Assembly: GCA_019639135.1 (NCBI GenBank)
Contig: JAHBSL010000027.1
Coordinates: forward strand, 1-45,586
From: Acidobacteriota bacterium
GTDB taxonomy: Bacteria > Acidobacteriota > Blastocatellia > Pyrinomonadales > Pyrinomonadaceae
Reading direction: 5' to 3'
Length of the DNA: 45,586 nt
In this document: positions 33,002-42,189 of the stretch, one piece after another
Position numbering within the stretch: position 1 is the stretch's first letter
How the letters are laid out: every line of letters begins with the position of its first letter
Notes under the pieces: generated by a model
What the model was told of the DNA's origin: nothing
Database searches by the model: none
What the model saw: only the letters and a program-made list of their open reading frames with translations
Translations under genes and position numbers: made by a program

Positions 33002-33568
33002 CTATTTTGCGATCGCCTGTGCGATGGCTTCGTCAAGCTGGGCGGCGATCTCCTTATCGAATCCGACGATCTTGCGTACGAACTTTCCTTCGCGGTCGAA
33101 GATCGCCGTCTGCGGAATGGCCGATTCCTCGCCAAAAACGAACCGCGTAAGTTCGTCCTCGGGAACCGCGAGCGGATAGGTGATCTTCATTTCCTCGAGA
33201 AACGCCGGAACTTTCGGCCGATCCTCGGGGCCGCCGACGTGGAGCCCGATGACCTGTAGGTCGTTCGGATAGCGTGCCTGAAGCTCAAGCAAATGCGGAA
33301 TGCCTTCCTTGCACGGCGGACAATAGGTCGCCCAGAAATCGAGCAGCAGAACGCGGCCCTTGAAGTCCTTTACCTTCTGCACATTACCTTCGAAGGTGCT
33401 CCAGCTAAGCTCGGCCTCGGGCTTCATCGCACGCCGCGGAGCGTCCTTGACCGGCATGCCGTTCACGGCAACCGGACGGTCACCGACCGCGACCGGGGCC
33501 GCCGCGGGCTTGCAGGCGGCAGAAAAGAGAAGCGATACGATCCCAATAAAAAACAGTCCAAACCGCAT
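33002..33568 (-). CDS. TlpA/ResA-like thioredoxin lipoprotein
   Basis: A 188-residue periplasmic redox lipoprotein. The signal ends in the lipobox LLFSAAC. The thioredoxin-fold domain has FWATYCPPCKEG (CPPC active site) and a cis-Pro in SAIPQTAIFD. TlpA/ResA proteins reduce disulfides, often for cytochrome c or oxidase assembly, which would fit this genome's haem proteins. TAAAAT at 33580-33575 ends 6 nt before the ATG, so the message may be leaderless. It is divergent from the NifU-like gene. Confidence 0.9.
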   Translation of the reverse strand: MRFGLFFIGIVSLLFSAACKPAAAPVAVGDRPVAVNGMPVKDAPRRAMKPEAELSWSTFEGNVQKVKDFKGRVLLLDFWATYCPPCKEGIPHLLELQARYPNDLQVIGLHVGGPEDRPKVPAFLEEMKITYPLAVPEDELTRFVFGEESAIPQTAIFDREGKFVRKIVGFDKEIAAQLDEAIAQAIAK

Positions 33569-33580
33569 AGCCCGATTTTA
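33569..33580 (-). promoter_or_regulatory. -10 box next to the TlpA-like start codon
   Basis: TAAAAT (minus strand, 33580-33575) differs from TATAAT at one base and ends 6 nt before ATG 33568. The -35 region is weak. Confidence 0.35.
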
Positions 33581-33644
33581 CATAAGTTCGCGGGCAAGGT
33601 CACATTGGCGGCGGTCTTCGGCCGACCTGTGGCAAAATTGTCGT

Positions 33645-34190
33645 GTGCCGCAGGGAAGCGAAAAATTGTCGGACGTGCTCGGAAGGGCTCTCGCTCTTCG
33701 GTGCGACGAGCCGAATGCCCGGGGAAGATCGGTCCGGTTCGCATGCGGGTGCTTTGTCGAGTTCAGTCTTGCGATCGACGGTGAGGTCAGCGTGATCGAC
33801 CGGATCTCGTTCATAACAAACGGATGCCCGGCGATGATCGCCGCCGCGGTAGGGCTTTGCGGGCGTCTTGAGGGGCGCGGCTTGCAGGAGCTTGAGGGGC
33901 TTGAGAATATTGGGCCTGCTGACGGTGAAAGCAGCTGTGCCGAAATTGCCGTGGAAGTATTGCGGTCGGCCTTCGCTGCCTACCGTAGCCGGCGCGTTGC
34001 CGAATTTCTCGGCGAGCGGGCGTTGATCTGTTCCTGCTTCGGCGTTGGCGAGGACGCGATCGAGGCGGCACTCCGCGACCCCGAAGTTCATTCGCTCAAC
34101 GATCTAATGGACACGACACGTGCCGGAACGGGCTGCGGTTCGTGCCGAATGTTGCTCGAAGAGATGCTCGATGCCCGCGAGGAGCATTGA
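33645..34190 (+). CDS. NifU-like Fe-S scaffold with BFD-type 2Fe-2S domain
   Basis: A protein of about 181 residues. The first part resembles IscU/NifU N-domains (FACGCFVEF, then DRISFITNGCPAMIAAAVGLC). The second part is a bacterioferritin-associated-ferredoxin-like 2Fe-2S domain with Cys pattern ICSCFGVG ... GTGCGSC, as in the middle of NifU. The C-terminal NFU domain is missing. The start is uncertain: no ATG fits, and GTG at 33645 is my choice; the frame is open upstream into the TlpA-like gene on the other strand. It probably assembles or stores Fe-S clusters. Confidence 0.75.
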   Translation: MPQGSEKLSDVLGRALALRCDEPNARGRSVRFACGCFVEFSLAIDGEVSVIDRISFITNGCPAMIAAAVGLCGRLEGRGLQELEGLENIGPADGESSCAEIAVEVLRSAFAAYRSRRVAEFLGERALICSCFGVGEDAIEAALRDPEVHSLNDLMDTTRAGTGCGSCRMLLEEMLDAREEH

Positions 34191-34205
34191 TTTTTGCGGT
34201 TTTCG

Positions 34206-34217
34206 TTGTGATATAAT
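34206..34217 (+). promoter_or_regulatory. Extended -10 promoter of the CorC-like gene
   Basis: TTGTGATATAAT ends at 34217 and includes an extended -10 (TGnTATAAT). Transcription would start near 34224, at the first base of a hairpin. Confidence 0.55.
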
Positions 34218-34223
34218 TCCGAG

Positions 34224-34323
34224 GTTCGTCAAACGCGTTGTTTTGGCGAACGATTTTAATTAAGGAGTGGTATTTTGTTTCGGGCTGCCGCTTGTGCAGC
34301 GTAAAGTTTTTGTTCGATAAGTA
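34224..34323 (+). promoter_or_regulatory. Structured leader RNA before the CorC-like gene
   Basis: About 100 nt. GTTCGTCAAA (34224-34233) pairs with TTTGGCGAAC (34242-34251) in a 10-bp stem with one G-U pair, starting at the predicted first base of the message. AAGGAG (34262-34267) then precedes a TTG-started 9-codon frame (34275-34304), and GCTGC/GCAGC (34284-34300) can form a second hairpin. The CorC-like ATG has no strong ribosome site of its own. It does not match a riboswitch I know. Confidence 0.5.
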
Positions 34324-35757
34324 ATGGACGACCCTGCCAGTTTATCTGCCTTGATCTCGGGTCCTGTGCTGAACTTCGCTCTGGAGTTCCCCTCGATAGG
34401 ATCTGTCACGTTCAACTTCATTCTGGTCATCGCGCTCGTTTTGGCGAACGGTTTTTTCGTCGCCAGCGAATTTGCGTTGGTTAAGGTGCGCCGTTCGCGT
34501 ATCGAGTCGCTTGCCGCCGAGGGCGACCGCTCGGCCATCCGGCTGCTCGGTATGCTCAAGAACCTGAATGCCTACGTCTCGGCAACGCAGCTCGGCATCA
34601 CGCTCTCCTCGCTCGGGCTCGGCTGGCTTGGCGAGCCGGCGGTGGCGTCGGTGCTTGAGCCGTTTCTCAGCCGATTTGCGGAGATGGCCGGGCTTCCGTG
34701 GCTTGCATCGGGAGCGGTGCTTCACACGGTCTCTTTCGCCATCGCGTTCTCGCTGATCACATTCCTGCACATCGTGTTCGGCGAGCTTGCCCCAAAGACC
34801 GCGGCGCTCGAGATCTCAGAAAAGGTCTCGTATTTCGTGGCCGTTCCGCTCCAGATCTTTTACAAGGTCTTCTATTATCCGATCCGCTTGCTCGATTGGG
34901 CCGGCACGAAGACTGCAAGGGCCTTCGGGCTTGAGCCGACCGGCGAGCATGGCGCAAGCTATTCGGAAGACGAGATCCGGGCATTGATAAACGCCTCGCA
35001 GGAGAAAGGCTTGCTCAATGAGGACGAACGCCGCCTGATCAATCGGGTTTTCGAATTTTCCGAAACGACCGTTCGCGAGGCGATGGTGCCGCGTACCGAA
35101 ATGGTCGCGATCCAGGCAAAATGTTCGCTTGACGAGATCGTCGAAGCATTCCGCAGCCACGGCTATTCGCGGCTGCCGGTCTATGACGAATCGCTCGACG
35201 ACATCCGCGGCGTCATCCATAGCAAGGACATTTTGCGGTTCATTGGCTCGCCAAGCTCTTTCCGGCTCGAGAAGATCCTTCAAAAGCCGACCTACGTGGT
35301 CGATGCCGCTCGGCTTGAGGACGTGCTTCGGCAGATGCAGCAGGAAAAGTTCCACTTCGGCTTTGTCGTCGATGAGCACGGCGGCGTTGAGGGCATAATC
35401 ACGCTTGAGGACCTGCTTGAGGAGATCGTCGGCGAGATCAGCGACGAACACGACGAAGAGGTCAACGAGCAGATCCACGAACAGCCGGACGGCAGTTTTG
35501 TGCTCGACGGCGGCCTCGCCGTCCGCGACCTGAACAAGCGGCTCGGGCTTCATCTGCCGATCTCCGAGGCCTATACGACCATTGCCGGCTTCCTTATGTC
35601 GGAGTCCGGCCAGATACTCGATGAAGGCGACCTGGTTCCTTTCAATGGCCATACTTTCGAGGTCGAAAAGGCGGCAAAACGCCGGATCATCAAGGTCCGG
35701 ATGCGTGCGACCGTCAAGGAAGATGCACCGGAGGCCGACGCGGCCCTCGCGGCCTAG
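34324..35757 (+). CDS. CNNM/CorC-type (hemolysin family) transporter
   Basis: A 477-residue inner membrane protein with an N-terminal DUF21 domain of three to four helices (about 25-200), a CBS pair (about 205-335, with VPRTEMVAIQAKCSLDEIVE and THGYSRLPVYD-like text) and a CorC/HlyC domain (about 350-450, GLAVRDLNKRLGLHLP). This arrangement is that of CNNM/CorC magnesium or cobalt transporters, with CBS binding of nucleotides. In-frame TAA at 34318 leaves ATG 34324 as the earliest start. A strong terminator follows. Confidence 0.9.
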   Translation: MDDPASLSALISGPVLNFALEFPSIGSVTFNFILVIALVLANGFFVASEFALVKVRRSRIESLAAEGDRSAIRLLGMLKNLNAYVSATQLGITLSSLGLGWLGEPAVASVLEPFLSRFAEMAGLPWLASGAVLHTVSFAIAFSLITFLHIVFGELAPKTAALEISEKVSYFVAVPLQIFYKVFYYPIRLLDWAGTKTARAFGLEPTGEHGASYSEDEIRALINASQEKGLLNEDERRLINRVFEFSETTVREAMVPRTEMVAIQAKCSLDEIVEAFRSHGYSRLPVYDESLDDIRGVIHSKDILRFIGSPSSFRLEKILQKPTYVVDAARLEDVLRQMQQEKFHFGFVVDEHGGVEGIITLEDLLEEIVGEISDEHDEEVNEQIHEQPDGSFVLDGGLAVRDLNKRLGLHLPISEAYTTIAGFLMSESGQILDEGDLVPFNGHTFEVEKAAKRRIIKVRMRATVKEDAPEADAALAA

Positions 35758-35783
35758 CCGACGCAGATCGAGTTGACCAGATG

Positions 35784-35806
35784 GCCCCGGCGACGGGGCT
35801 TTTTTG
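35784..35806 (+). terminator. Terminator after the CorC-like gene
   Basis: GCCCCG, a GCGA tetraloop and CGGGGC are followed by seven T. Confidence 0.9.
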
Positions 35807-35874
35807 TTTTTTCGTTGAATCGCGATAGATTACTTGCTTGCACTCATCCAAACCAATTCGGAGAAATTAAATTA

Positions 35875-37164
<1,290 letters not shown>

Positions 37165-37206
37165 TAGCCCTTTACGTATGATAGAATTGCTGCAACGGAG
37201 AGCTAT

Positions 37207-37461
37207 ATGGGACAGCTTGTGATCGAGATCCCGCAGCGAATAAACAGAACGTACAAGATCGACGACTCTGATTACGGTGAAGAACTTAAGGAAGAACTTG
37301 ACCGCCGGACGGACGCTCCGAAAATTTCGGGCGTTATTCCTCCGCGCCGAAATGACCGAGAAGAATCGCTTCAAGAGATATTCGGAATTTGGTCTGACCG
37401 CGAGGAATTCGCACAAGAGATCGCACGCCAGATCCGCGAAAAGAATCGTAAAGTTACTTGA
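37207..37461 (+). CDS. Small antitoxin-like protein, orphan
   Basis: An 84-residue protein. The start MGQLVIEIPQRINRTYKI resembles the beginning of antitoxin-like proteins that precede PIN or RelE toxins, and the remainder is a charged helix. The next gene is a GNAT acetyltransferase, 16 nt away, not a recognised PIN or RelE toxin, so the toxin may be lost or the gene may have another role. GGAG precedes the ATG. Confidence 0.55.
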   Translation: MGQLVIEIPQRINRTYKIDDSDYGEELKEELDRRTDAPKISGVIPPRRNDREESLQEIFGIWSDREEFAQEIARQIREKNRKVT

Positions 37462-37477
37462 GCGGAATTTTACCAGA

Positions 37478-37918
37478 ATGCTATTGGTGGAATCCCAACA
37501 ACTCTCGTTAGAAATCAGCAACGATAATTCAAAGCTCGACATCGAGCTGATACATAGTTTTCTCGTCGAAGAGTCCTATTGGGCCCGCGAGCGGACGCCG
37601 GAGCAAACGCGAACCGCTATCGATAATTCGATGTGCTTCGGCGTTTACGACGGCGAGCGGCAGGTCGCCTTTGCCCGCGTCGTCAGCGACAAGGCCACAT
37701 TCGCATACATCGGCGATGTTTTCGTCGTCGAAGAATATCGCGGTCGCGGAGTTAGCAAACTGTTGATGCAGCACATCGTCGAGCATCCCGAATTGCAGGG
37801 CCTTCGGCGTTGGGTCCTCGCCACACGCGATGCCCACGGGCTTTACGAGCAATTCGAATTCGCACCGCTCCGCCATCCGGAACGCTGGATGGAAAAGACC
37901 GCCCCGAACGCCTACTAA
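37478..37918 (+). CDS. GNAT-family N-acetyltransferase
   Basis: A 146-residue GNAT enzyme that transfers acetyl from acetyl-CoA to an amine. The CoA-binding motif is VFVVEEYRGRGVSKLLMQHI (motif A, RGRGVS), with YEQFEF near the end. The acceptor is unknown. The start MLLVES (37478) is preferred because the earlier frame runs inside the preceding small gene. Confidence 0.88.
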   Translation: MLLVESQQLSLEISNDNSKLDIELIHSFLVEESYWARERTPEQTRTAIDNSMCFGVYDGERQVAFARVVSDKATFAYIGDVFVVEEYRGRGVSKLLMQHIVEHPELQGLRRWVLATRDAHGLYEQFEFAPLRHPERWMEKTAPNAY

Positions 37919-37950
37919 AAAACCTCTGGCAAATGTCGGCCGCAATCCGC

Positions 37951-37956
37951 TATAAT
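37951..37956 (+). promoter_or_regulatory. -10 box before the phosphoglycerate mutase-like gene
   Basis: A perfect TATAAT about 98 nt before the start codon. No -35 box is clear. Confidence 0.35.
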
Positions 37957-38053
37957 TTTAGTTGCGACGTTCCCACCTGCGCCGCTCTTTCCTAATTTCT
38001 CGATCGCTCTTCATCCGCCCATTGCAGCAAGGCGGAAAGTGATATTCCTCAAA

Positions 38054-39598
38054 ATGAATAAACCTCTTGAAAGGCCGCTCGCTCTTATCATCCTCGATGG
38101 CTGGGGGTCCGCCGATGCTTCGGAAGCGAACGCCATCGCCGCCGCGCATACACCGTATTACGACGAGATCTGCCGCCGATATCCGGAAACACGGCTTTCT
38201 GCTGCGGGCGAGGCCGTCGGTCTCGCCGCCGGTGAGCCGGGCAATGCCGAACTCGGACATATGAACATCGGAGCCGGCCGCGTTGTCCGAACGCCGGTTT
38301 CGAACATCCGCGAGGCCGTCCGCTCGGGCGCCTACATGGACAACGAGGTGTTGACGAAATCCTTTAACGATGCCAAGGCCGCCGGCAAGAGGGTTCATCT
38401 CGTCGGGATGATCAGCCAGGGCGACATTCATTCCTCGCAGGAAAATCTCTTCGCGATGATCCGAATGGCGAAGAAGTTCGGGCTCCGTGACGTTTTCATC
38501 CACGGCATCCTCGATGGCCGCGATGAACCGCCGCGGACATCGGACGTGATCGTCGAAGCGCTTGAGGTCAAACTTGCCGATTTCGGCATCGGCCGGATCG
38601 CATCGCTCTGCGGCCGGTTTTACGGAATGGACAGCGGCGAGAATTGGGAGCGGACGGCCCGGGCATTTACGATGCTGGTCCATGCCGAGGGCGAGCGGGC
38701 CTCCGACCCCGTGATGGCGGTGCGGAGCTCGTTTCTCCGCGGCATCTCGGACGAATTCATCGCCCCGATCGTCTTCGAATCGTCGCCCGGCGTGCCGGTC
38801 GCGACCGTTCAAAGCGGCGACCTTGTCATTTATTTCAATCACCGTGCGGATACGATCCGACAGCTTGTCCGGGCTCTTTCCGTGCCCGATACGGGAATGA
38901 TCTCGGCCTCTTCAAAGCCCGAGGTGAAGAGCGTCTGCCTTGCAGAATATGACCCGAACTTCGGGCTGCCCGTCGCTTTTCCGTCGCCGGTCATTGGCGG
39001 CGTTCTCGGCTCGGTTCTGGCGGCAAATCACATCGCGAATTTCCGTATTTCCGAGTCCGATCGCTTTACCCATGTCTCGCGTTTTCTCGACTGCGGCGTC
39101 GGCGATGCCGCCGAGTTCGAGGTCGGTGTCGAGGTGCCTTCGCTTGAGGGCTTTGACCGTGCGGCCGAGCCGGAGCTTCGCAGTTTCAAGATCACCGACC
39201 GTTTCATTCGGGCCATCAAAGAAGAGCCGGGAAGTATGTTCGTCCTGAACTTTCCGGCTCCGGGTTTGCTTGCCGAGACCGGCAGCTTCGAGCGTACGGT
39301 CGAGGCGGTTCAGTATGTCGATACATGTCTCGGCGGCGTCATTCGCCATTTGCGAAACGCCGGCGGAGCGGCCGTAATCACCTCGACCCACGGTAATTGC
39401 GAGCAGATGACGGACGAGAGCGGCGAGCCGGATCGAAATGCCACCCGTAACCCGGTTCCATTCCATCTTGTCGATGACCGGGCCGAAGGTATCAGCCTCA
39501 GAACTGACGGCACGCTTGCCGATGTTGCCCCGACGCTGCTAGCGATGGCCGGGCTTTCGAGCTCGCCGGAGATGACCGGCAGCGACCTCCGGGCCTGA
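38054..39598 (+). CDS. Cofactor-independent phosphoglycerate mutase homologue lacking catalytic residues
   Basis: A 514-residue, full-length, uninterrupted relative of GpmI (iPGM); the family joins a phosphatase and a transferase domain and has two Mn ions. By hand alignment to the Geobacillus enzyme, the nucleophile Ser62 is Ala (A65, GNAELGH), metal ligands D403 and H407 are G404 and E408 (NFPAPGLLAE), D444 is T445, H462 is A463, and K336 is R337. D12 (D15), H123 (H126) and H445 (H446) remain. Five of seven metal/nucleophile positions are changed, so the usual mutase reaction is very unlikely. It may be a sensor, scaffold or new enzyme. MNKPLERP is the likely start. Confidence 0.85.
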   Translation: MNKPLERPLALIILDGWGSADASEANAIAAAHTPYYDEICRRYPETRLSAAGEAVGLAAGEPGNAELGHMNIGAGRVVRTPVSNIREAVRSGAYMDNEVLTKSFNDAKAAGKRVHLVGMISQGDIHSSQENLFAMIRMAKKFGLRDVFIHGILDGRDEPPRTSDVIVEALEVKLADFGIGRIASLCGRFYGMDSGENWERTARAFTMLVHAEGERASDPVMAVRSSFLRGISDEFIAPIVFESSPGVPVATVQSGDLVIYFNHRADTIRQLVRALSVPDTGMISASSKPEVKSVCLAEYDPNFGLPVAFPSPVIGGVLGSVLAANHIANFRISESDRFTHVSRFLDCGVGDAAEFEVGVEVPSLEGFDRAAEPELRSFKITDRFIRAIKEEPGSMFVLNFPAPGLLAETGSFERTVEAVQYVDTCLGGVIRHLRNAGGAAVITSTHGNCEQMTDESGEPDRNATRNPVPFHLVDDRAEGISLRTDGTLADVAPTLLAMAGLSSSPEMTGSDLRA

Positions 39599-39618
39599 AA
39601 ATTACTCAAATTGATGAA

Positions 39619-39654
39619 GCCTCGCGGGCCCGATTTCGGACTGCGGGGCTTTTT
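39619..39654 (+). terminator. Terminator after the phosphoglycerate mutase-like gene
   Basis: GCCTCGC and GCGGGGC pair (one G-T) around a 17-nt loop, then TTTTT. Confidence 0.75.
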
Positions 39655-39692
39655 CTTTATAATCGAGTTTTTCGCCCGCATGACAGGAACTA

Positions 39693-40307
39693 ATGATAGA
39701 AGGCTACTTTGACGATACGGAAGAGCGCCGCCGCCAGCGGCAGAACGGCACGGGTTGGGTAGAGGTGATCGTCGGATCGATGTTCTCGGGGAAATCCGAG
39801 GAGTTGATCCGCCGGCTCAACCGGGCACGCATCGCCCGGCAGAAGGTGCAGGTCTTCAAGCCGAAGATCGACGCCCGCTATTCACGCGAGGAGATCGCCT
39901 CGCACTCCGGCCAAACGCACACCTCGCTGCCGGTGACGACCGCCGCCGAATTGCTTGCCGAGATCGAGCACGACACGCAGGTCGTCGGTATTGACGAGGG
40001 GCAGTTCTTTGATATGGAGCTTGTCGAGGTGGTCAATCGCCTCGCGGCGGAAGGGAAGCGAGTGATCGTCGCCGGGCTCGATCAGGACTATACGGGCAAG
40101 CCATTCGAGCCGATGCCGCAGCTTCTTTGCGTGGCGGAGTTCATCACCAAGACGCACGCGATCTGCGTCAAGTGCGGCTCAACGGCGAATTATTCACAGC
40201 GGACGGTCGAGTCCGATGCAAGGGTCGAGGTCGGTGCGGCAGATAAATACGAGGCCCGCTGCCGTAAGTGCTTCGTCCCGCATGCCGACGCACCAACAGC
40301 GGGGTGA
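39693..40307 (+). CDS. tdk: Thymidine kinase, type II
   Basis: A 204-residue thymidine kinase (ATP-dependent phosphorylation of thymidine). Walker A is GSMFSGKSEEL, the DEGQFF loop holds the base Glu, and a zinc finger near the end is CVKC ... CRKC. The length fits type II enzymes. AGGA lies about 7 nt before the ATG. It converges with the lipoprotein gene at 40394. Confidence 0.95.
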   Translation: MIEGYFDDTEERRRQRQNGTGWVEVIVGSMFSGKSEELIRRLNRARIARQKVQVFKPKIDARYSREEIASHSGQTHTSLPVTTAAELLAEIEHDTQVVGIDEGQFFDMELVEVVNRLAAEGKRVIVAGLDQDYTGKPFEPMPQLLCVAEFITKTHAICVKCGSTANYSQRTVESDARVEVGAADKYEARCRKCFVPHADAPTAG

Positions 40308-40312
40308 CTGAT

Positions 40313-40386
40313 GAATGGTGAATGGTGGCGGCCGCACGTTTATAGCGACTCTCTATTCTCTATTCACAATTCACCATTCACCATTC
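40313..40386. repeat. 15-bp perfect inverted repeat between convergent genes
   Basis: GAATGGTGAATGGTG (40313-40327) and CACCATTCACCATTC (40372-40386) are exact complements 44 nt apart, sitting between the tdk stop and the end of the gene on the other strand. Each arm is itself a direct repeat of GAATGGT. It may act as a two-way terminator. Confidence 0.8.
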
Positions 40387-40393
40387 GAGATAT

Positions 40394-41032
40394 CTATCCC
40401 TTCGAGATCTTCATCGAATACATAATGGCGGCGAAGGTGTCGCGTTTTTGGTCAAACTCGTTGCCTTTGGTTGAGACCATTATGTTGAGCTGCTGGTTCT
40501 GCCCCTGATAGTTGCGGAAGGCTATCCACTGGTGCCGCCGCGGGCCGGTCTTGTCCTCTGGCATTGCCTCGATCCACTCTACGCCCTTGATGCCGTCTAT
40601 CTCGAGCCAGCGGACTTTCTCGTATTTGCCCTGCTTGAGCTGTTCGAGAGCGGAGTCGTACTGAGCCTTCAGGCTGATCTCAGCCGGGAAACTCGCCGGC
40701 AGAACGGAGATCGTCCCGATCAGGAAACCGACCGAGGGCGAGCCGTAGTTGAAGTTTTCTTTCTTCACATCCATCTTGTTCCAGCCGTTCGGCAGCCGCC
40801 ACGAGATGTTCTGTTCGTCCCATTTGGTTTCGGTCGCCGCATCGGCTATCGCCTTCTGGTCCGAGTTCAATGAGGCCTTCTCGGCTTCGCCGTCCGCGGT
40901 TCTATCAGCCGACGTCGGCGTCGAACCGCCCGGTGCGTCCGAACCGCCCTGCATCTGCTTTAAGCGATCGCCGAGCCCGCAAAAAGACAACGCGAAAAAT
41001 AACATCCCAAATCCGAGCAATGACTTCATCAA
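40394..41032 (-). CDS. Lipoprotein, unknown
   Basis: A 212-residue lipoprotein with a signal ending in the lipobox ALSFC, a low-complexity Gly/Ser/Thr/Asp linker (28-50) and a folded part with a repeated WRLPNGWNKM and KGVEWIEAMPEDKTGPRRHQW pattern, typical of lipoproteins of the same type seen elsewhere. No named family recognised. GGAGG precedes the start in the plus sequence at 41036-41041 (reverse complement). Confidence 0.72.
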   Translation of the reverse strand: MMKSLLGFGMLFFALSFCGLGDRLKQMQGGSDAPGGSTPTSADRTADGEAEKASLNSDQKAIADAATETKWDEQNISWRLPNGWNKMDVKKENFNYGSPSVGFLIGTISVLPASFPAEISLKAQYDSALEQLKQGKYEKVRWLEIDGIKGVEWIEAMPEDKTGPRRHQWIAFRNYQGQNQQLNIMVSTKGNEFDQKRDTFAAIMYSMKISKG

Positions 41033-41170
41033 ATGTCCTCCGGTTAATTGTTTGCTGTAAAGGTCGAGGTCTTAAGATCTCCGCTATTTTCAGCCGAAAC
41101 GCACGAAAGGTCAAACTTCGGCGATAGTTGCGGAGTTTCGGAGTTGCAGAGTTGCGGAGGCACGAAAAAG

Positions 41171-41223
41171 CTCCCCTCCTTGTTTAGGAGGGGTGGACGC
41201 CGCTTCGGCGGTCGGGGTGGTAG
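41171..41223. repeat. 53-bp palindromic dispersed repeat, copy 2 (inverted)
   Basis: It is the reverse complement of 23-75 with about 3 differences, including the nested palindromes. The text to its right (agtttcgagtcccggctt) matches the left flank of copy 1 after a short insertion. It lies in a 600-bp gene-free stretch. Confidence 0.8.
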
Positions 41224-41327
41224 CAATGCCCACGGAGTTGCGAAAGTTTCGAGTCCCGGCTTTAGCCGGCCGCCAATGCAGAAGCCCGAGCGTCAGCAAG
41301 GGCGTAATTTCAAACTCGGAATGCGAA

Positions 41328-41343
41328 ATCTGGAATTTGGAAT
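41328..41343 (+). repeat. 16-bp module shared with the window start
   Basis: ATCTGGAATTTGGAAT is identical to 91-106. It is direct, although the neighbouring 53-bp repeat is inverted. Confidence 0.6.
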
Positions 41344-41442
41344 CTGGAATTCCGAATTCATCATTCCGACTTCGGCTCCGCCGCCAACCGCCCCGCGTGG
41401 CCAACCTTCCCGTCTTACATTCAACCCGGCCGCTTCTATCAA

Positions 41443-41513
41443 TTGCCACTAGCTTTAGCTAGTGGGAAAGGTGCGATGTTCAATATCTGTCCATTAGCTG
41501 AGGCTAGTGGCAA
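41443..41513. repeat. Twin-hairpin repeat (BIME-like)
   Basis: CCACTAGCTTTAGCTAGTGG (41446-41465) is a near-perfect palindrome with TT at its centre; CCATTAGCTGAGGCTAGTGG (41491-41510) is a second, degenerate one. The outer TTGCCACTAGC and GCTAGTGGCAA are exact complements, so the whole 71 nt can also fold as one long stem. Confidence 0.75.
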
Positions 41514-41647
41514 TTCAAAACCGGTCGCCGGACAATCCGCCGTACAGAGTGCGAGCTTTAGCGCGTCGCTACGCGATGAATCGCGCACTCCGAACTTGTT
41601 CGCCATCGACCAAAAAGGCCAGAGCGTCGTTGCACGGGTCCGCGTTG

Positions 41648-42082
41648 TTAGTCTGGGATATCGAGGCTTTTGTATTCGAACAATTTTAGCCGAGCCGGAT
41701 CGGGCAGCCCGAGTTCGCGGCCGATCTCGATGGTGTAACCCTCTGAACTTCTTATGCGACGTACGAGCGATTCGACCCATTTTATTATCCCGCCCTCGAC
41801 CACGAGGGCCGTTGACATATCGGGGATCACCGGGACGACCGGAACCGAGCCGATCTCGCCGTAGTACATCTCGTTTTTGTAGTCATAAAGAGCCAGCCGG
41901 TCGGCGGCTAGCGGTGGAGTAAAGCTGATAAGGTAATTAAAGGTCCGGGCGTTTGCCTTCAGTGTTTCAATTTCCGTCGCCGAGAGGCCGAGTGTCTCTC
42001 TATAAGCAGGAAGTTTTTCGGCGAGTTGCTGGATGAACGCATTCATGTCCAGCTCTTTGCGTTCGCGGGAATCCATGGGCAT
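41648..42082 (-). CDS. Conserved protein of a TPR-like/Fn3-linked family, short C-terminus
   Basis: A 144-residue protein. The segments FIQQLAEKLPAYRETLGLSATEIETLKANARTFNYL, LYDYKNEMYYGE and EIGRELGLPDP recall widespread bacterial proteins of about 200 residues that go on to a fibronectin-type end; here the protein stops soon after GLPDP, so it may be a natural short form or a truncation. GAGG lies 7-8 nt before the chosen ATG (42082). No function known. Confidence 0.65.
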   Translation of the reverse strand: MPMDSRERKELDMNAFIQQLAEKLPAYRETLGLSATEIETLKANARTFNYLISFTPPLAADRLALYDYKNEMYYGEIGSVPVVPVIPDMSTALVVEGGIIKWVESLVRRIRSSEGYTIEIGRELGLPDPARLKLFEYKSLDIPD

Positions 42083-42189
42083 TTGTGTTTACCTCGAGCA
42101 TAAAAAACATACCGTCCAAAATGCAGGCAAGATCAAGCAGGCTGAGTTTGCTCCCTAATCGACCCATTGTCAAGGATAAACTCATCCAT

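Larger units (their letters stand above)
41033..41647. other. Repeat-rich intergenic region
   Basis: About 600 bp between the lipoprotein start and the end of the 41648 gene. It holds copy 2 of the 53-bp repeat, the shared 16-bp module and the twin-hairpin repeat. No gene or RNA gene is recognised. Confidence 0.6.

Noticed and set aside
41239..41258. Sequence like a tRNA T-arm (ttcgagtcc)
   Set aside because: No anticodon or acceptor stem around it, and the text belongs to the dispersed repeat.
42137..42189. 18-codon minus-strand frame upstream of the 41648 gene
   Set aside because: No ribosome site or homology; it may be chance.
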